A stretch of DNA of 64,000 bases from Luscinia megarhynchos (taxonomy: Eukaryota > Chordata > Aves > Passeriformes > Turdidae). A model generated the notes under the pieces. It was given only the letters and a program-made list of their open reading frames with translations. It made no database searches and was not told the DNA's origin. The stretch is from NCBI GenBank assembly GCA_034336665.1, contig JAPFBE010000002.1, positions 10,028,146 to 10,092,145 on the forward strand, read 5' to 3'. Shown here in pieces: positions 1 to 13,728 of this stretch. Position numbers and translations under genes: made by a program. Position 1 is the stretch's first letter. Each line of letters starts with the position of its first letter.

Positions 1-1135
1 TCTTGGCAGAACTGATGCTGAAAACTGAGTGTCTGGCTGCAGCCTTTTTGTCTCAGTGCTGTTGCTTTGGTGCTGCTTTGTGCTCCTGTTCCTTGAAGGC
101 CGTGCTGTGTGTGCCATTCCCGGCTCACACAGCACCCACAGCTGCAGCAGGGAGGCTACAGCCACCATTCCAATCCTCCTGAAGACCCTTGCCTCTAGAA
201 GTGGGCCACAAAAGGTGAATTGGCAGCTCTGTTTCATGTCCATGCCTATAGAAGAGTAGGATAGCAACCATTCCTTCTTACTCTTCCTCTTGGGCTTGCT
301 TGGAGTAAATACAATTGAGTTTGGTTTACAATCAAGCCTTTCTACTGCAATCTAAAACACATTTATATGGCTTTCTGTGAGGAGCTCCCTTTATACAGGT
401 GTGTGGGTGCAGCCTCATCAGTCTTCCAGTTTAAAAAATTTCATTTTCTACTTGGACCTGGTCCTGCTTCAAATGAAATTTTGTCCCAACAATTTCAGAG
501 AAGTATGATTAAATGCTTTGCAGGTGTGTTCACTCATTTCTTTCCAATCCATCCCACTAGTGTTGCTATTGTTTCTGTTCCACAGTTGGCAGCTTCAGGG
601 GCAGGGACATGGCAGATATGAAAGACACAGCACACCTCTGTTTTGTTTCTTCAGTTAGTTTAAAATTTCTTAAATATGTTTAAATGTTTTTAAAAAGTAA
701 TAAGCATAAAACCGCTTGCTTGTACTGCTCACCAAGACCTACTTGTGTAAAGCAAAAAAAGATTTAAGTGCAATACTTGGGTTTTTTTTAAAATCTGCAA
801 TCTGAGAAAAGCTGGAATATTATCCCAGCTTTGAAAGGGGAAAGGATATACCTTTTCCTTTAGACTCACAACAGAATAACTCCTGGAATTGTGTTGTTGA
901 TTTGTTTTGATTATTTTAGCATCTCAATTGTTGTACTGCCATGATGAATTTGGTTTAGGATTTGTGTCACCTAATACAGAAGGGATTTTACAGGTCAGTA
1001 AGATGCTTCAGCTGAGTGTCAGTAAGCACTCTTCAACTACATTCAGCTCCTCAGGAGTCTTTTGGAATAAGTAGTATTAGGGATAAGAGTTTATGCATGT
1101 ATTAGTACATGTGTTTTGTAGGTGGGGAAGATATT

Positions 1136-1175
1136 AAATTAGTTCACCATGGTTTAAATTAGTTCACCAATGGCC
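1136..1175 (+). repeat. 20-bp tandem duplication
   Basis: Two adjacent 20-bp units, AAATTAGTTCACCATGGTTT at 1136-1155 and AAATTAGTTCACCAATGGCC at 1156-1175. They match over the first 14 bases and then diverge, consistent with replication slippage. Confidence 0.8.
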
Positions 1176-2059
1176 AAAGAAACAGTAAATGGCCAGAGGC
1201 AGTAAGAACCTGTACTAAAGCTGTAATTTTATAGTTTCACCCTGGTGTCCCAGTCAGCCAAGTTGTTTTAGCTGCAAACTGGTACAAAAAGTCATCCGCA
1301 TCTGTCTAGAAGGGACCAAGTGGAGAATTGGAAGCTTTTGCAGAGGATGTGCCTAAAAATTGTGGCATCAGGCAGGAGGTAAACTCTAAAAAGAAGAGTC
1401 TACCTAAAAGAAGGTGTCACAAAAAGGGAAAGGAAGGTGATGGTGATGATGAACTGTGGCCAGTCTGGGGTGTGTGTAGACTGGAGATGGTAATAGAAAC
1501 TTTCTCCTTGGACATGGTGGCAGGAACAAAAGGAAGCTCCTGGAAGCCTGACTCCCACTCTTCAGCTCTCATAGCAGACAGAAATCCCAGAGACAGGTAA
1601 GTGAATATGTCTGTGAAGACTCTGTTGAGCACTATTATTGTAATGCTTTTGATCGATTGTCACCAAGTGCTGCTGAGTGTGTTTTTGAAGGGAGAGAGAG
1701 GCAGATAGCAAAATTTTGGTACCTGTCATGGAGATAATTATTTTTGTAGCTGAAGGGAGGGAAGGGGATGGTGGGAAAACAAGAAAGGGAAATGAAGCAT
1801 CACTTGCTTCAGGTAAAAGTGATTTTTGAAACAGGAAAATAATTAAGCTGAACTTCTGTTTACATGACTGTAAACCAATTCCATTCGGGGCAGCTGGTTG
1901 GAACAAGGTTCTCAGAGCTAAGAAATTATACTGCAGGTAAGAGTGCAGAAGGGAAGGATAATATAATTGTATCAATGACAGCAGATGCAGTAGTTTTTCC
2001 CTCAAGTTATTTGTGACTAAAGTGGTCATGCCAAATATTAATGATTTATTAGAACAGTA

Positions 2060-2113
2060 GCCATGTGTATACATTACATAAATATGGCCATGTGTATATA
2101 TTACAACAATACA
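2060..2113 (+). repeat. 27-bp tandem duplication
   Basis: Two consecutive units starting GCCATGTGTATA at 2060 and 2087. They share most positions, with a few substitutions in the second half. The pair sits directly upstream of the TTTTATCTT-type array. Confidence 0.75.
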
Positions 2114-2125
2114 TTTTCTGTGTTA

Positions 2126-2197
2126 CTTTATCTTCTCATCTTATTTTATCTTCTTAATCTTTGTTATTTTATCTTTCTAATATTTTATCTTCTTCTG
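2126..2197 (+). repeat. Degenerate TTTTATCTTCTT minisatellite-like array
   Basis: Four irregular copies of a pyrimidine-rich unit (TTATCTTCTC, TTTTATCTTCTT, TTTTATCTTTCT, TTTTATCTTCTT) occur in about 70 bp. The plus strand is almost all T, A and C here. The units vary in length, so this is an old or simple-sequence-derived array. Confidence 0.7.
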
Positions 2198-5100
2198 CAT
2201 AAGAAGATATCAAAAGGAGAATTTAGAGTTTTCTGCAAACTATTTATATAAATTATATAACGTGTTGCAAGCAGGATGTACTTTTATATTAATGCCGATT
2301 TTTCAAATTATTTCAAGGGAAATTACTCAGGTTGGAAAATCACAAGAGTTAAATTAAAAAACGAAAAAAGGAAATCAAGAAAGCCGTGGAAGATGTAATA
2401 GAGTTACTGTGGTGATAGCTACTGAGGTGATGGCTTGTGAACATTCCATATCCTTTTTGTGTGGAAATAATATTGCTGTGAATTACAGCTCTGGTATTTC
2501 CTCTTCTGTTAGACATCAGGTTGTGTTTTTGTAGTTTTGCTGAGAGTCACAGCAATGAATTCATATCTCTGTAATCTCTTGCATCAAGTTGCAAGAGCAC
2601 AGTCGTAACAAACAACATACAAGTCACCTTCCAATTACAGCTAAACCAAATTTTAAGGTAATATATGCAAGTCTACCCTGAAACAGAAAGCTTGTTACGT
2701 ACAAAGGTGTTTATGTTCTTCTGGGTCTGTTCATTGCCAGTCATGGGGTTGGTGGAGGGGAGAGTCTCTGCCAAGCAGGAAACTCTTAGCTGCTTGGCTC
2801 TGTGATTTGCAGATGAGCCCCAGGGATGCATTAGTGAATGTATACCCAGGAACACTTAGTGAAACAGGAGCAAGGACACCCATAGTTAGATAGCAACTTT
2901 TTCCAGGTGAGATGTAAACTTAGGCTGAAAACTGTCCCAGTGTAGAGATCTGACAGAGCTGCCAAACCCAGGGGCTGGCACTGCCTGCAGGCCACACCGT
3001 GTGCTCAGGAATTGCTTGTCTACAAAGGGTTTGGAGGTAAAAATCAGCATATGTCCGCCTCCATGTTGGTATAACAAATCCCAGCAGCCATGCTCAGGCT
3101 GAAAAGACATTTTGCTAGTGTGGGGGTTTGCCCACTCAAAACACCAAGGCAGAAAACATTCTATAAATGAGAAGAAAACTGGAAGCAATTTGGAAATTAT
3201 ATTTTTTCTCTCAAACCAAACATAAGCACCCAAGGCTCTGAAATGAAACCATACTTATTGAATAAAGATGTGGTCAGGCAGCCAAACAAATGGAAGAGGA
3301 ATCCAACAGTGTTAAGCTTGATCCTGCCATGCTTTGGGAAAAATTGCTTCTTCAATACATTTTATTGTGTAAATTTAACATCTTGCCTCAAAGTATTATA
3401 TTTGCTTAAATACAGGCTTTGCTATCTGAAGGGTTCTCCTAATCCATTTGGCTGAAAATCAAGGGCAGTGGGAGAAAAATAAAATCAGAATGATTTCTGT
3501 GGTGTTTATTTGCACTGTTGTTCTCTGAAAAAAAATTAAGCCAAATTCACTAGTTTCAGATTCTTGAAATGGGTCATTAAACCAAGGTAAGCTCTTGTAT
3601 TGGCTCTTTGATTCAGAAGTAAGATTTCAACAGTAAATTGTAGTTCATTTTGAAAAAAAAATTACATCTCCTTTAATTCCAAATGTCAATACACAGAATT
3701 TTAAAATGGCTTAACAAAATTGCTCTGAAGTCATTAATCATTCAGATTAATGTTTAATCATCCAGCATTCCTATTGTCTGGAGGCTTATGAACGTGGGAA
3801 TCCTAATGTGCTATAAAGTAGCATTTAAATTTTTGTTGGAGGAAAATATGCCTTTTTCAGGGAAGAGTGAAATATCACTACAAGTGGTGTACAGGAAGAG
3901 TTGGTGTACAGTGAGTTCCCAGTCCCGCTCACTAACTGCACAGTGACTTCCTCTGCAGACATACATGCAGGTCAGTAGAATTTATGCATTGTTAATCTTG
4001 CCCTGCACATACTGCAGCACTTTGGCTACAAGGTGGATCAGAGCCCAAACAGTGAGGGATGGCTGTGTCTTCATTAGGAGCAAAACGGTGCCGAGGGGCC
4101 AACATTTGTCTTTCAGGAGCTTTTCCTTCAGAGTAGCTGCAGTGTGTTCCCAGGGACTCAAAGCCCATTAGTGGCTGAAGCACATCTCTCAGGTTGGCTC
4201 CTGCAGAAAGACCCTGGTCTGGCAGTATTGAGCAACACACGCCAAGTGGGGGGAACCAAGAATGGTCTGATCTCCAGTGCTAGTGTAGATGTTCTGAATG
4301 AGAGCAGTGCTTCACAGAAGGGCTAGTCTGATGGCAGCCTGGGTGTGCTGTGAGTCTGGGGTGACCAGTGTCCTGGGCACCTGCTGGAGTGTGGCTGTGG
4401 GACTCCCTGAGTTAGCAGAGAGGTTGGTGTTTTCCATTTTATGGAAAAAAGGATGCAGAAAAGCACTCATCAGATTGATGCCTATGGCACCATTCCGTCT
4501 GTCATGGCATTTGATGCAGAACTAACTCTGCACAGCACTCTGTGGCAAAGGCCACATTGTAAAGACTGCATTGAGAACTAGCCCTGAAGCTTTTCTTGCC
4601 CCAGTCTGTTTGCCATGAGGAACAGTAAATTAAATAACATCGGAAACGCCAGACTCTTACATGAGACAAGCATGCTGTCCAGAGAATTCACTAAGCAGGA
4701 GGACAGTGGGCTTAGTGAATTTGACTGGTTCTTTTTAAGGACTATACATTATTAATAAGGTTTCCAGCTTCTTTGTGGGAGCTGAAGTTACTGCAGAGCT
4801 TTTGAAACAAATTTCAGGACTCAGGAAGGGATGAGCTATTTTTGGCCTCCACTTAACCACCCATCTGACAGGAATCAGGTAAATGATTTCCTCGTGTTGC
4901 CGTTAGTATCATGTTGCTGGTATGTATGGCATCTTTTTCATGAAAAGACAACAGAGCTACTGTTCCAGCAGCTAGCAACATAGATTAAACTGTGAGGTTT
5001 GCCAAAGTGCTTTTGCTCTTTACATAGCAATTAAGCTTGAGAGAAAAACAGATGGCCACAGGTGGGTCTCAAGCCGCTGTATACAAACCTCAAATACCCA

Positions 5101-7864
5101 CCCAAGCCAGTCACCTTCTGGGATTCAGGTGGCTTTTGAACAGCCAGTGGGCTGTTTGTAAATTATTCACATGGATGCTAACCTGTTCTTACCTCTGAAA
5201 ACATTACATGAGAGAGGCAGAGGATTGGCTGATGGAAAGAGGGCAGCAATATGGTCAGTGTCACTCGTGAACTCTGTCAGTTGTGGATTTTTCTTAAAGT
5301 GAGAGTAGAGTTTACAGATCACGGTGCAGGTGCTGACATCCAGAGGAGGGTGGTTTGAAGGGGAGGGAGGGAATGTGGTTACCCCATTAATTCCATTATG
5401 GCTCACATTAGCAGTGTGTCTTTAAAAACAAAATAGGATGCTGCTAAGGATGTGAATAGAGCTCTGGTGTATGTTACATCTGTTGTAAAATTGAATTATT
5501 TCTAAATATTGGTTTTTTAAAAAATGCCACTGGTTGAGCTATAGCAGAAATCTGTACAAAGACACTGCAGTGAAGAACATGAGTAATTTCAGTGATGGAA
5601 CCTGCAGAATTATTTAAGCAGATTTGTGTGATAACTGGGGCTTTTCTCACAGTGTTTAGTCTTGATAAGAACAAGACTGATGTCTTATCTACACTGCTTA
5701 TCACATTTACTGCTTAATAGCATTGGAGCCGCTGACAGCAAGCAAACAAAAAATTGTCAGGAAAGTTGAGTGATTGAATTACCACTAAATGAATGCCCAG
5801 AGTTGTCAGTGGTATTTTTGGCAACAAAGAAACCTAACCAAAACAAAACGATTTTCAGAATTCACAGGGCTGAGGTGATCCCTCCGAAGCGCCGGTGGGG
5901 GCTGCATCAACAGGAGGTGTCACAGAAGAGCTGTTTGCTTTCTGCTCCTTCTCCTTCCTTGTGATGAAGGAGCCTTCTCACTTCCACAGTGGGAAAACTG
6001 TTTCAGGCCAGAAGGGTGGACAAGCAAGGAGGAGGAGGGAGGCAGTTTTCAGAGGGGCAGCAGCCTCCTTGGGTGCCTTCAGCTTGTTTTCTGAAGTGCA
6101 GCCAGTTTCAGGGGAAAGTAGCTCAGGAACAAGAAGGTGCTGTGCTGCTTGGGAGCTGACAGGCTGCCCCTCCTCGACCAATAATTAATTTCCTGAGCCA
6201 GAAGATAAAGCTGCTTCTTGAAAAATGCTTTTTGTCGTATAATGGTCTTGACAGAGATGAAAGTGCTTGGGAGTGCAAAATTGCAAAATTGACTTACTTA
6301 CCCACGTTATAACCTGACTGACTGCATTCACACCAGGCAGATCTAACAATGCTTCATGCTGGGGCTTTCATGAGATGAATCCCTGCAGGGAAAAAAATTC
6401 ACTCGTTTTCCACTGCCCTCTTTCAGATACTTTGGACATGCAGTTTTGTTAAGTAGAATCCAGGAAACCTTTTCATAGGTTTTTTTTGAGGATTTTTGTT
6501 TTAATGGAGAAGTGGCAGCTCATTCAGAGCCCAAGAGCATACATGAAACATTCAAATGAGTTCCAATTGGCACAGCTCTGGGTACAGCATGGAAGCAGGG
6601 AGTTTGTGTGGCTGAAAATCATCACCTGTAGCAGGTCTTCTTTCCTGTCCTTAGCTATCTGTCTTCATTAAAACCAAGGTGATGGATTAAATGTCAGCAA
6701 CAACCTTTGCACATTTCCTTATTAATTAATGCCTCTTGAAGTGACTCAGCAGATGCATAAGTTTCATCTTTATTATAATAAGTTTGCTGTTAAATCGTAT
6801 TTCACTATTTTAGCCTGATGATGCCATTGGTTCCTTACAGCACACATTGCAAAACATCCTTTCAAAGCCCAACTAGAAATTAAAATCAATTAAACACTCT
6901 ATAGACTGCCCAAAGCTGCGTGAAAATTGAGCATGAGGAGTTTCAGAAGTGAGAAATGCTGTTCTAAAAAATTTGACAGGTTCTCTACCCCTAAGAAAGT
7001 CCAGAGAAGGATGTCCTGGTTTAAGAAGATGCTGACTGGGAAGTTTGAGCAGGCTGCACTGCCTTGTTACACATGAAACTGGATGGTTAAGGCACTCAGC
7101 TCAGAGCTGTAGAGAGAATGAATGCATTGCTGCTGGGTGGTAGGCACCACTGCTTCTGCAGTCCTGTCCCTGGTGATTTTGAGAGACTATAAATCTTGTT
7201 CCAGTGCAGAACAAAAAGCCATCTAAGGTGCTAGGAACTTCTCCTGTGTTGCTAGGGAAGTCAGTGCAGTGAGGCAAGGACAATGTTTTTCTTTCTACAC
7301 CCATCCTCCAAATACTTGTAATTTCTGTGACTGCTCATTGTGTGATTCTTTATTTTCTCAAAGTAGTACCACTCAGATCCCCTTATGTTATTCTTCAAGG
7401 GGTTCTTAAACTGTAAGCAAGGAGGTTGTAGATCTATTAGCTCCATCTACTTAATTTTCTTTTTAATTTTTATACTTAATAGCAAACAGTTGCATTTCCA
7501 TCTCTTGGTGCCCACTAATTTTGAAGCTGAAATAGTGAGAAACCAAGGCATTTAAGGCTTGCTATGAGAAAGAGCTACCCCAGTGCAGCACAGGAAAAAA
7601 AGCACCCTTTGCTCTTAATATGCCTCACAAAGTCTTTCAGCTGCAGGGGAGTTGGAGTGGCTCAGGAATTTACAATGATAATATGAGTTTCAGACTTTGT
7701 TCCTGGAAAGGGCTGAGTAGCTACAATAGGTGGTCTTCAGTTGGCCATCAGGTGACAGCTTCAACACAGCCGCCCTGCAGGGATACAATTTTTCCTCCTA
7801 CCCATCTTCCCCAGGCTTATTCCAAAAAAGAGCCACAGTTAATGGTAATTTCTGCTTGAGAGAA

Positions 7865-8586
7865 TGTCCTGGTTTGAAGGACAGGTGTCTGCCAATAAAG
7901 GCAGAAGCTTCTCTTTGAAATGGAGAATGTAAACCCCCTCCCTCCAAATTATTATAATTTTGAAATTAAGGGGCTCTCAGACAAAGATATGGGAATTAGG
8001 AATAACAATTCTTTACTAGGAAAATTAAAATAGAAGTACAGTATTGCAAAGAACAAACCCAAAACACTGACAGAGTCAGAATACAACCTGACACCCTGTC
8101 AGTCAGGGTGTTGGTAGCAGTCCCATTAAATGGTGGCTGCATCCTCCTGCAGTGGCAGATGTGGTTCAGCTGATGCAGTGCTCCTGTAGAAGGTGCAGTT
8201 TTCCTCTGAAGGTCCAGAGATGATGTGGAAAGGTCCATCTTTCCTCTGGAATCCAATGGAGAGAAGGTATCTTGCTGTCCAAAATCTCAGTTTTTATCTA
8301 GGTAGGAAAGGGTTGGCTGCTCCCCCTGGCTGGAGCATTTCCCAGTGGGATGAGGTAATTTTATCAGTCATACAGTGGGACTCAATGGCCCAGCAGCAGA
8401 TGATGTCTTCCTGGAGGAAGGATGGGTTGTGGAAAAGATAAAGATGACTGCCCCACCTGGTTTTAAAGATGACCCATTAGCAGATGGTATGTGCCACGGA
8501 GATAAGGAATCACTGCCCCACCCAGCTTCAAGAGATGGTGATAGAATACACATTTCTGGCCACATCCTGTGCTGCAACCCAACACA
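7865..8586 (-). mobile_element. Solo LTR of an endogenous retrovirus, with 5-bp target-site duplication
   Basis: A 722-bp element bounded by TGTCCTGGTTTG on the left and CCAACACA on the right (the TG...CA inverted ends of an LTR). It is flanked on both sides by the identical pentamer GAGAA (7860-7864 and 8587-8591). There is no internal gag/pol/env region, so this is a solo LTR left by recombination. From memory the sequence resembles an LTR family common in songbirds. The minus strand is probably the sense strand: there a TATA-like TAGATAAAAA lies near 8298, with downstream sequence suitable for R/U5. A strong hairpin sits at 8091-8111. The long ORFs crossing it are chance. The family name is not assigned. 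Confidence 0.88.
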
Positions 8587-11500
8587 GAGAAATATATTGA
8601 TGTTTCCCCCTTCATTTATATTACCAAAGATACTATTCCTTATTTAGTTTTCTATTTTTGAGATAAATACCGTGCTCTTCTATAACCCCATTGAAACAGC
8701 TTTTTCTCACCTTTCACATAGGAGTGATACCAATTTTTTGTATGTTTCTCATTGTGCCATTCTGCCTAGGACACAACTGTGGGAGAAAAAAAGACCTCCC
8801 ACAGCTGGGGAAGAGGGTCCAAGCTACCTGACTGGGAAATCATGCCACTGTTGCTCTGTCATCTGTTTATCTTCTCACTGACCCAAAGCCCTAGGCAACA
8901 CCACCTTGTTAAATCTAAAGAACATCGTGTATCAGAGCCACATCACTGGGCAAGCTTGACCTTTTGCTATTACAGCATCTAGCAACTAGCTTGTCAGTGA
9001 GAAAAAACCCAAACATTCAGAGGGGAGAGCAAATAAAAAAATGCAGCACAATAAAGCTCAAGATTCTTCTATGTTCTGCGCATATGAAGCGCTATTCATC
9101 CAAATCCTTTTTTCCATCCTATTACTTAATTCAATTTATAATAATGTAGCAATTGCCCAGGAGCATGAACACATTCATATACGGGAAGTAAATTAACTTA
9201 GTAAATTGCTGACTAAACCAAACAAATCAATTTTTTTTCTTTGATAATAAAATCCTCCCTATCCATTATCAAGCAAAAGATACCTGTATTAAAAGCTTGC
9301 ATTTGAGGCCCCCTCCCTGGTACTGCACTATTTGTGACTCAAATACATGAAGTTTATTACAGCAGGGAAAATTACTTCTATCTGCAAGTATTTTATAGTA
9401 GCTCTTTCTTGCATACAAATTATGGGTCATTAGCTCCCAAATAAGCAATATCTGCTCACATACATGGCATGTAGGCACTTTAATAAGGACAGTGGAAGCA
9501 GAGATCATCCTGGGAAATTCATGCAGTCAGGCAGCTCTGATTAACAAGTTTACAGAAGCAGGCAGATCCTTCCCCATCACTTCTCAGGCGTGGCTGTACA
9601 GATGGCATTTTCTCCAAACTGTTCCACTTTGTGTTACAAAGTGTTTAGTATGGAAGTTCAACCTATTCTATTCCAGGCTCAACATACTCCAGAACTTGAA
9701 GAAAACCAAGTTTTCTTTCAGAGAAAGTGTTAGAGCAACAATTGCACCTTAACATTTCAGCACAGACCCTTGAAGGTATCTTCAGACCTGCTCCTTGCCA
9801 GAAGGGTTTCAGTGAGGGTTGAGATAAGGATCCAAGCTGACGGATTTCATGTTGGAATTCAGATCCCTAAATATCTGTCTTATTTTCTTCATAATAGATT
9901 GTTTGCTTGTGGTATCACACGGTGCTTGTGATCTATCAGGCACTGCTTCAAGCTCCAGCAGAGGCTGAGCTGTATTCAGTCTACTGGATGTGCCATAATG
10001 AGACAGTAGCAGGTCCCCAAAACATTGACTCATCTGGCTGAGTATGAAAGGAGTCAGTGGTCTATCTCCAAAATCTAAAGGAAGGTAAGAAAATAGTAAA
10101 GGTCACCAAAACAAATGCCATTGTGGCCACTTGGCTTGACCCCTCAGCGCAGTGTATCAAGGAGCTGGGGAGAGCCAGGGGCAACTGTGGCTGGGAGAGT
10201 GCAAGAGAACAGCTCTAGCTGAAAAAAGTAGTGTTGGCACATTCAGAGGTGTAGAAGCAAAGAAAGGGGTTCAGTAAGTACTGAGCCTTCAAGTGAAGCA
10301 AGGAAGAATGGATTATTTAATCCCTGGAAGTTGAAAACTTGACCATAGAATAGCATTTTTCTGCAGAAGATTGCATATTAAGGTGTTAGTTAAACAGGAA
10401 TGTACAGTTTAGCCAGAAAAATGTATTGTCTGAAATAGTTATTCTGAAGAAAGAATGAAACATCTGAAGAGCTGAATATTACAGAAAATCTAGAACTGAC
10501 AGTGAAAAACTAGAATAAAGTTTTATTTCTAAAATCGAAGGCACCATCTTCCAAATGGAACCCAAACCACTTCCAGTTTCAGTATGCATCACACATTACT
10601 CACGTTATTGATCCACAGGTGGAGAGGACATGAGGTGAGCCTGGTAAAGTCTGAAGGAGAGCCATCACAGAACTTGAAGCAGTGAACAAAGAAGATTAAA
10701 AAAAACCCCGAAAGATAAAATACATCCTCAATTAAATCATAACTCAGCTAGTGTGTACAAAGTCAAAAGACTTCTGGCTCAGTTTCTCATAGAAAATTAG
10801 ATAGTTCTGCTCCAAGTGGAAGAAAAATGTATCCTTTTGCAAATGCAGTTCTCTGTGTTATGCTTTTAAGTACCAGCTTTTAAATCATGTCTGAAGAGGC
10901 CTGGGAAAGCACATTAGCACCTCTCCACAAGCACTGTTTGAACATGGCTGGCTTGGGGAGAGGGGAATGAAAGATTTCCAGACCAGTGCAGACAAAGCCC
11001 AAAGGCTGTTGGCGTAGTACAGAGCCAGAATAGTGCTTCCAGAAAACAGAAAGAAAATGCCTTTAAAGAGGAATTCACCAAAATGACATGAAACAGCACA
11101 CAGGAGACAGGGCCTTTGAGAGCAGTTTTTCACAATTAGCTCACTGCTCTTTTGTGAATGTTGAAGGTGTTCCACAACAGGAGTCAGAAACCTGCTGAAA
11201 GCATGTTCCAAAAACCCTTCTGAATCCCCCTGCCTGGGTTTTCACCATTGCAATTATCAGACTGCCAGGGCAGCTGATACAGCAGATTGCTCACTTCCGA
11301 AGCCGCTGGCTGCTGCTCCTACAGAGTTAACACAGGACTCTGGGAAGCAGCAGCTTTGGGCAGCCTGCCTGGAGCAGCTCACAACACCCCTTCAGGCAGG
11401 GAGAGACTTACCAGCCACTTCTGCCTGCAGAGGGACACAGTGCAAGGCCAAGTTACCAACTGCATTGGAAATGTCGCTCGTTTTGTGACCATCACTCTCC

Positions 11501-13728
11501 TTTCCCTGACTGCAGGTTAGCAGAGTGCTTTCCCAGAGCAGAGTGATTTAAAGAACAAGCCAAGGTCCTGTGGCTGTTTCTGGCTTGGTGTTTGCAGCCC
11601 CTGGCAGCCAGCTCTGTCTGACAGAGCCATCCCAGTGAGCACTAGCCAGCAGTTGCACCCTGCACCCAGAAGAGCACTTCACATTTGAAAGGAGCTCACT
11701 GCAGAGGAGGTAAGAAAAGAAGTCTCTGCCAACGTGCAAGAGGAGCAGGCCAGCTCCTGGAGTTTTAGGGAATGTGTTTCCCTTTCTTTTCTTTGTTCTA
11801 GCTTAAATATTTTACTGTTTTCAAAAAGGAGAGCATGTGAGCATTAAAAAACAATTGTGCCAAGGAGTGGACTTGCATTTACTAGACAGCCTGCAGACAG
11901 GTGAGATGGCACCTTTGAGGAAGAGGAATACAGGTTTCCAACCAAATCAGTCACTGTGCTCTGTGGAGCTGGCAGTGAACCTCAGCACAGGCTTAGGCAG
12001 GTCTGTGTGCAGTATAGCAGATTTTCCATCTACTTCTTAGTTCTGTTTCCTGAGCAATGTTTCAGCAGTCTAGGGTTTGGCATGGAGCTTACTGAACAAC
12101 AAAATTCTGTAAACTGTCGTTGTTCTCTGTGATTAATAGAGGTTAATGCTGATGTATGTACTGGCATGTGACACCATTGTTTCTACAAGGAACCATTACT
12201 CATCAGCTCAACACGTGGGATTAATTTGCTTTGCTTATTACCAGAGAGAAACAAGCAAAAAGGTCAAGTTGCCCTAGCAAAATTATGCACTATCACTTAG
12301 TAATATCTCTTTAGTGGAAAATGCTCACTGAATTGAGTGAGAACAATTGTTTTTTTATTTTTTGTCAGGCTGATCCACTTGGTCTGTGTAACTAAAGTCT
12401 AAATCAAATGTATGTACCCTGACAGCCTCTTGCTACCTATGGACCACTTTAGTTGTGTACTGATAGTCACGTGCCACAGTAACATTTTTTCCAGTCTCAT
12501 TGTTTATTTTATATTAATTCAAGGCATTTCTGACACTGTTGTGTTATTTTTGACTTGAGTTTGATTTTGCAGAAACAAACATTTGGAAATATTTGATGCT
12601 CTTTCTGGCCCTACAAAACTATCCTCAGCACAACTATCTTTACAGACGGGGAATATTCAGCTGAGACCTTTATGCACTTTGAATCATCTTTTTTACAGTG
12701 TTTGTGTGAGCAGTTCTGCTATTCAATTTGCAAGTTGCAAAGGATGTGAAATGAATGATGAATGGAGAATGGCTGTGATGCTGAATAGCTGTGTAGAAAA
12801 ATATTCCACAACAAAGAAAAAGGGGCAAAGAAAGGGTGTCATATCTGTGCTCTGCTTCCACAGAATGCATGTGTGATCTCTAAATAAGGAAATAATAGTA
12901 TTTTGAGATGTGTGGGCTGTTTTAGTCCATTTCTAATTGAAAAGGAACATCCCCACTCCATCTTACCCCCCATTATTAAAAGAAATACTGATAAGGAATT
13001 GTTTTGCCAGCACTTAAAGATTTTACAGAAGTCCTTTGGTATCAGGATGGGAGGTGTGTCCTAGGGATCTGAAAGTATCCTACTTCCCCCACTAGTTGAT
13101 GAGAATCAATGAAACCCAGCTGGTCTCTGGTAGTATGGGCTAAGAAACCATGTCACAGATGTAAACTTTAAAAATTTGGCAAGGCCCAAGGCTTTCTAGA
13201 AGGTTAAAGATCAGTAAAAATTGCTCAGGATTTTTGGTTTTCCTGCTCTAGCCAGGAACACCAAGAGAGGAACAAGTGCTCTCTGTACAAGCATGAAGGT
13301 CTTTGAAGGCCTGGGACCATTTCTGACAGTGAAGCCTGGGATATTGTAAGCAGGGTGTGCCACAAAACCAGCAGGAGATAAACTAAAGCAATGTGAGTAA
13401 CTGCTTGTCCACCAGTTTGTTGCTTATACAAAGATTAATGGAGAAACAGGGATAATTTTTTCCTCTTGAAGCAGAAAAATGACCCATTTTGCAATTCTGG
13501 GACAGTATGCTTACAGTGAATTCCAATTTTTTAAATTCTTGTACATATGATTTAAAGTAAAAAAGGAAAACTATAGAGGGATTCAATAATTTTTCAAGAA
13601 GTTTTTGGAAGAACTGAATCACATTTCAAAAAACAAGACCCTGATTTATGCTGCAAAACCCGGTATTTTACCTTTCAGGGAGGTGACTTCCATAGCGGAT
13701 GGAACAGAATTGTGATGAATTTCACTGC
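8587..13728. other. Intergenic DNA, no gene recognised
   Basis: No exon, RNA gene or clear transposon was recognised. Open frames are 60-108 codons long with no family resemblance. The first five bases are the right-hand copy of the target-site duplication of the preceding LTR. Confidence 0.55.

Larger units (their letters stand above)
1..7864. other. Intergenic DNA, no gene recognised
   Basis: I see no exon with both protein resemblance and splice sites. Short open frames occur on both strands, the longest being 170 codons on the minus strand at 1562-2074. They look low-complexity (Leu/Ser-rich) and unlike any family I know. Two short tandem duplications and a TTTTATCTT-type array are listed separately. 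A TGACTCAGCA (MAF/NF-E2-like) site lies at 6742-6751. Confidence 0.6.

Noticed and set aside
1562..2074. 170-codon minus-strand open frame
   Set aside because: Leu/Ser-rich, overlaps other frames, no recognisable domain and no splice or promoter context; likely chance.
8368..8647. Overlapping 69- and 90-codon frames on both strands
   Set aside because: Both lie within or across the end of the solo LTR, with no retroviral gene content.
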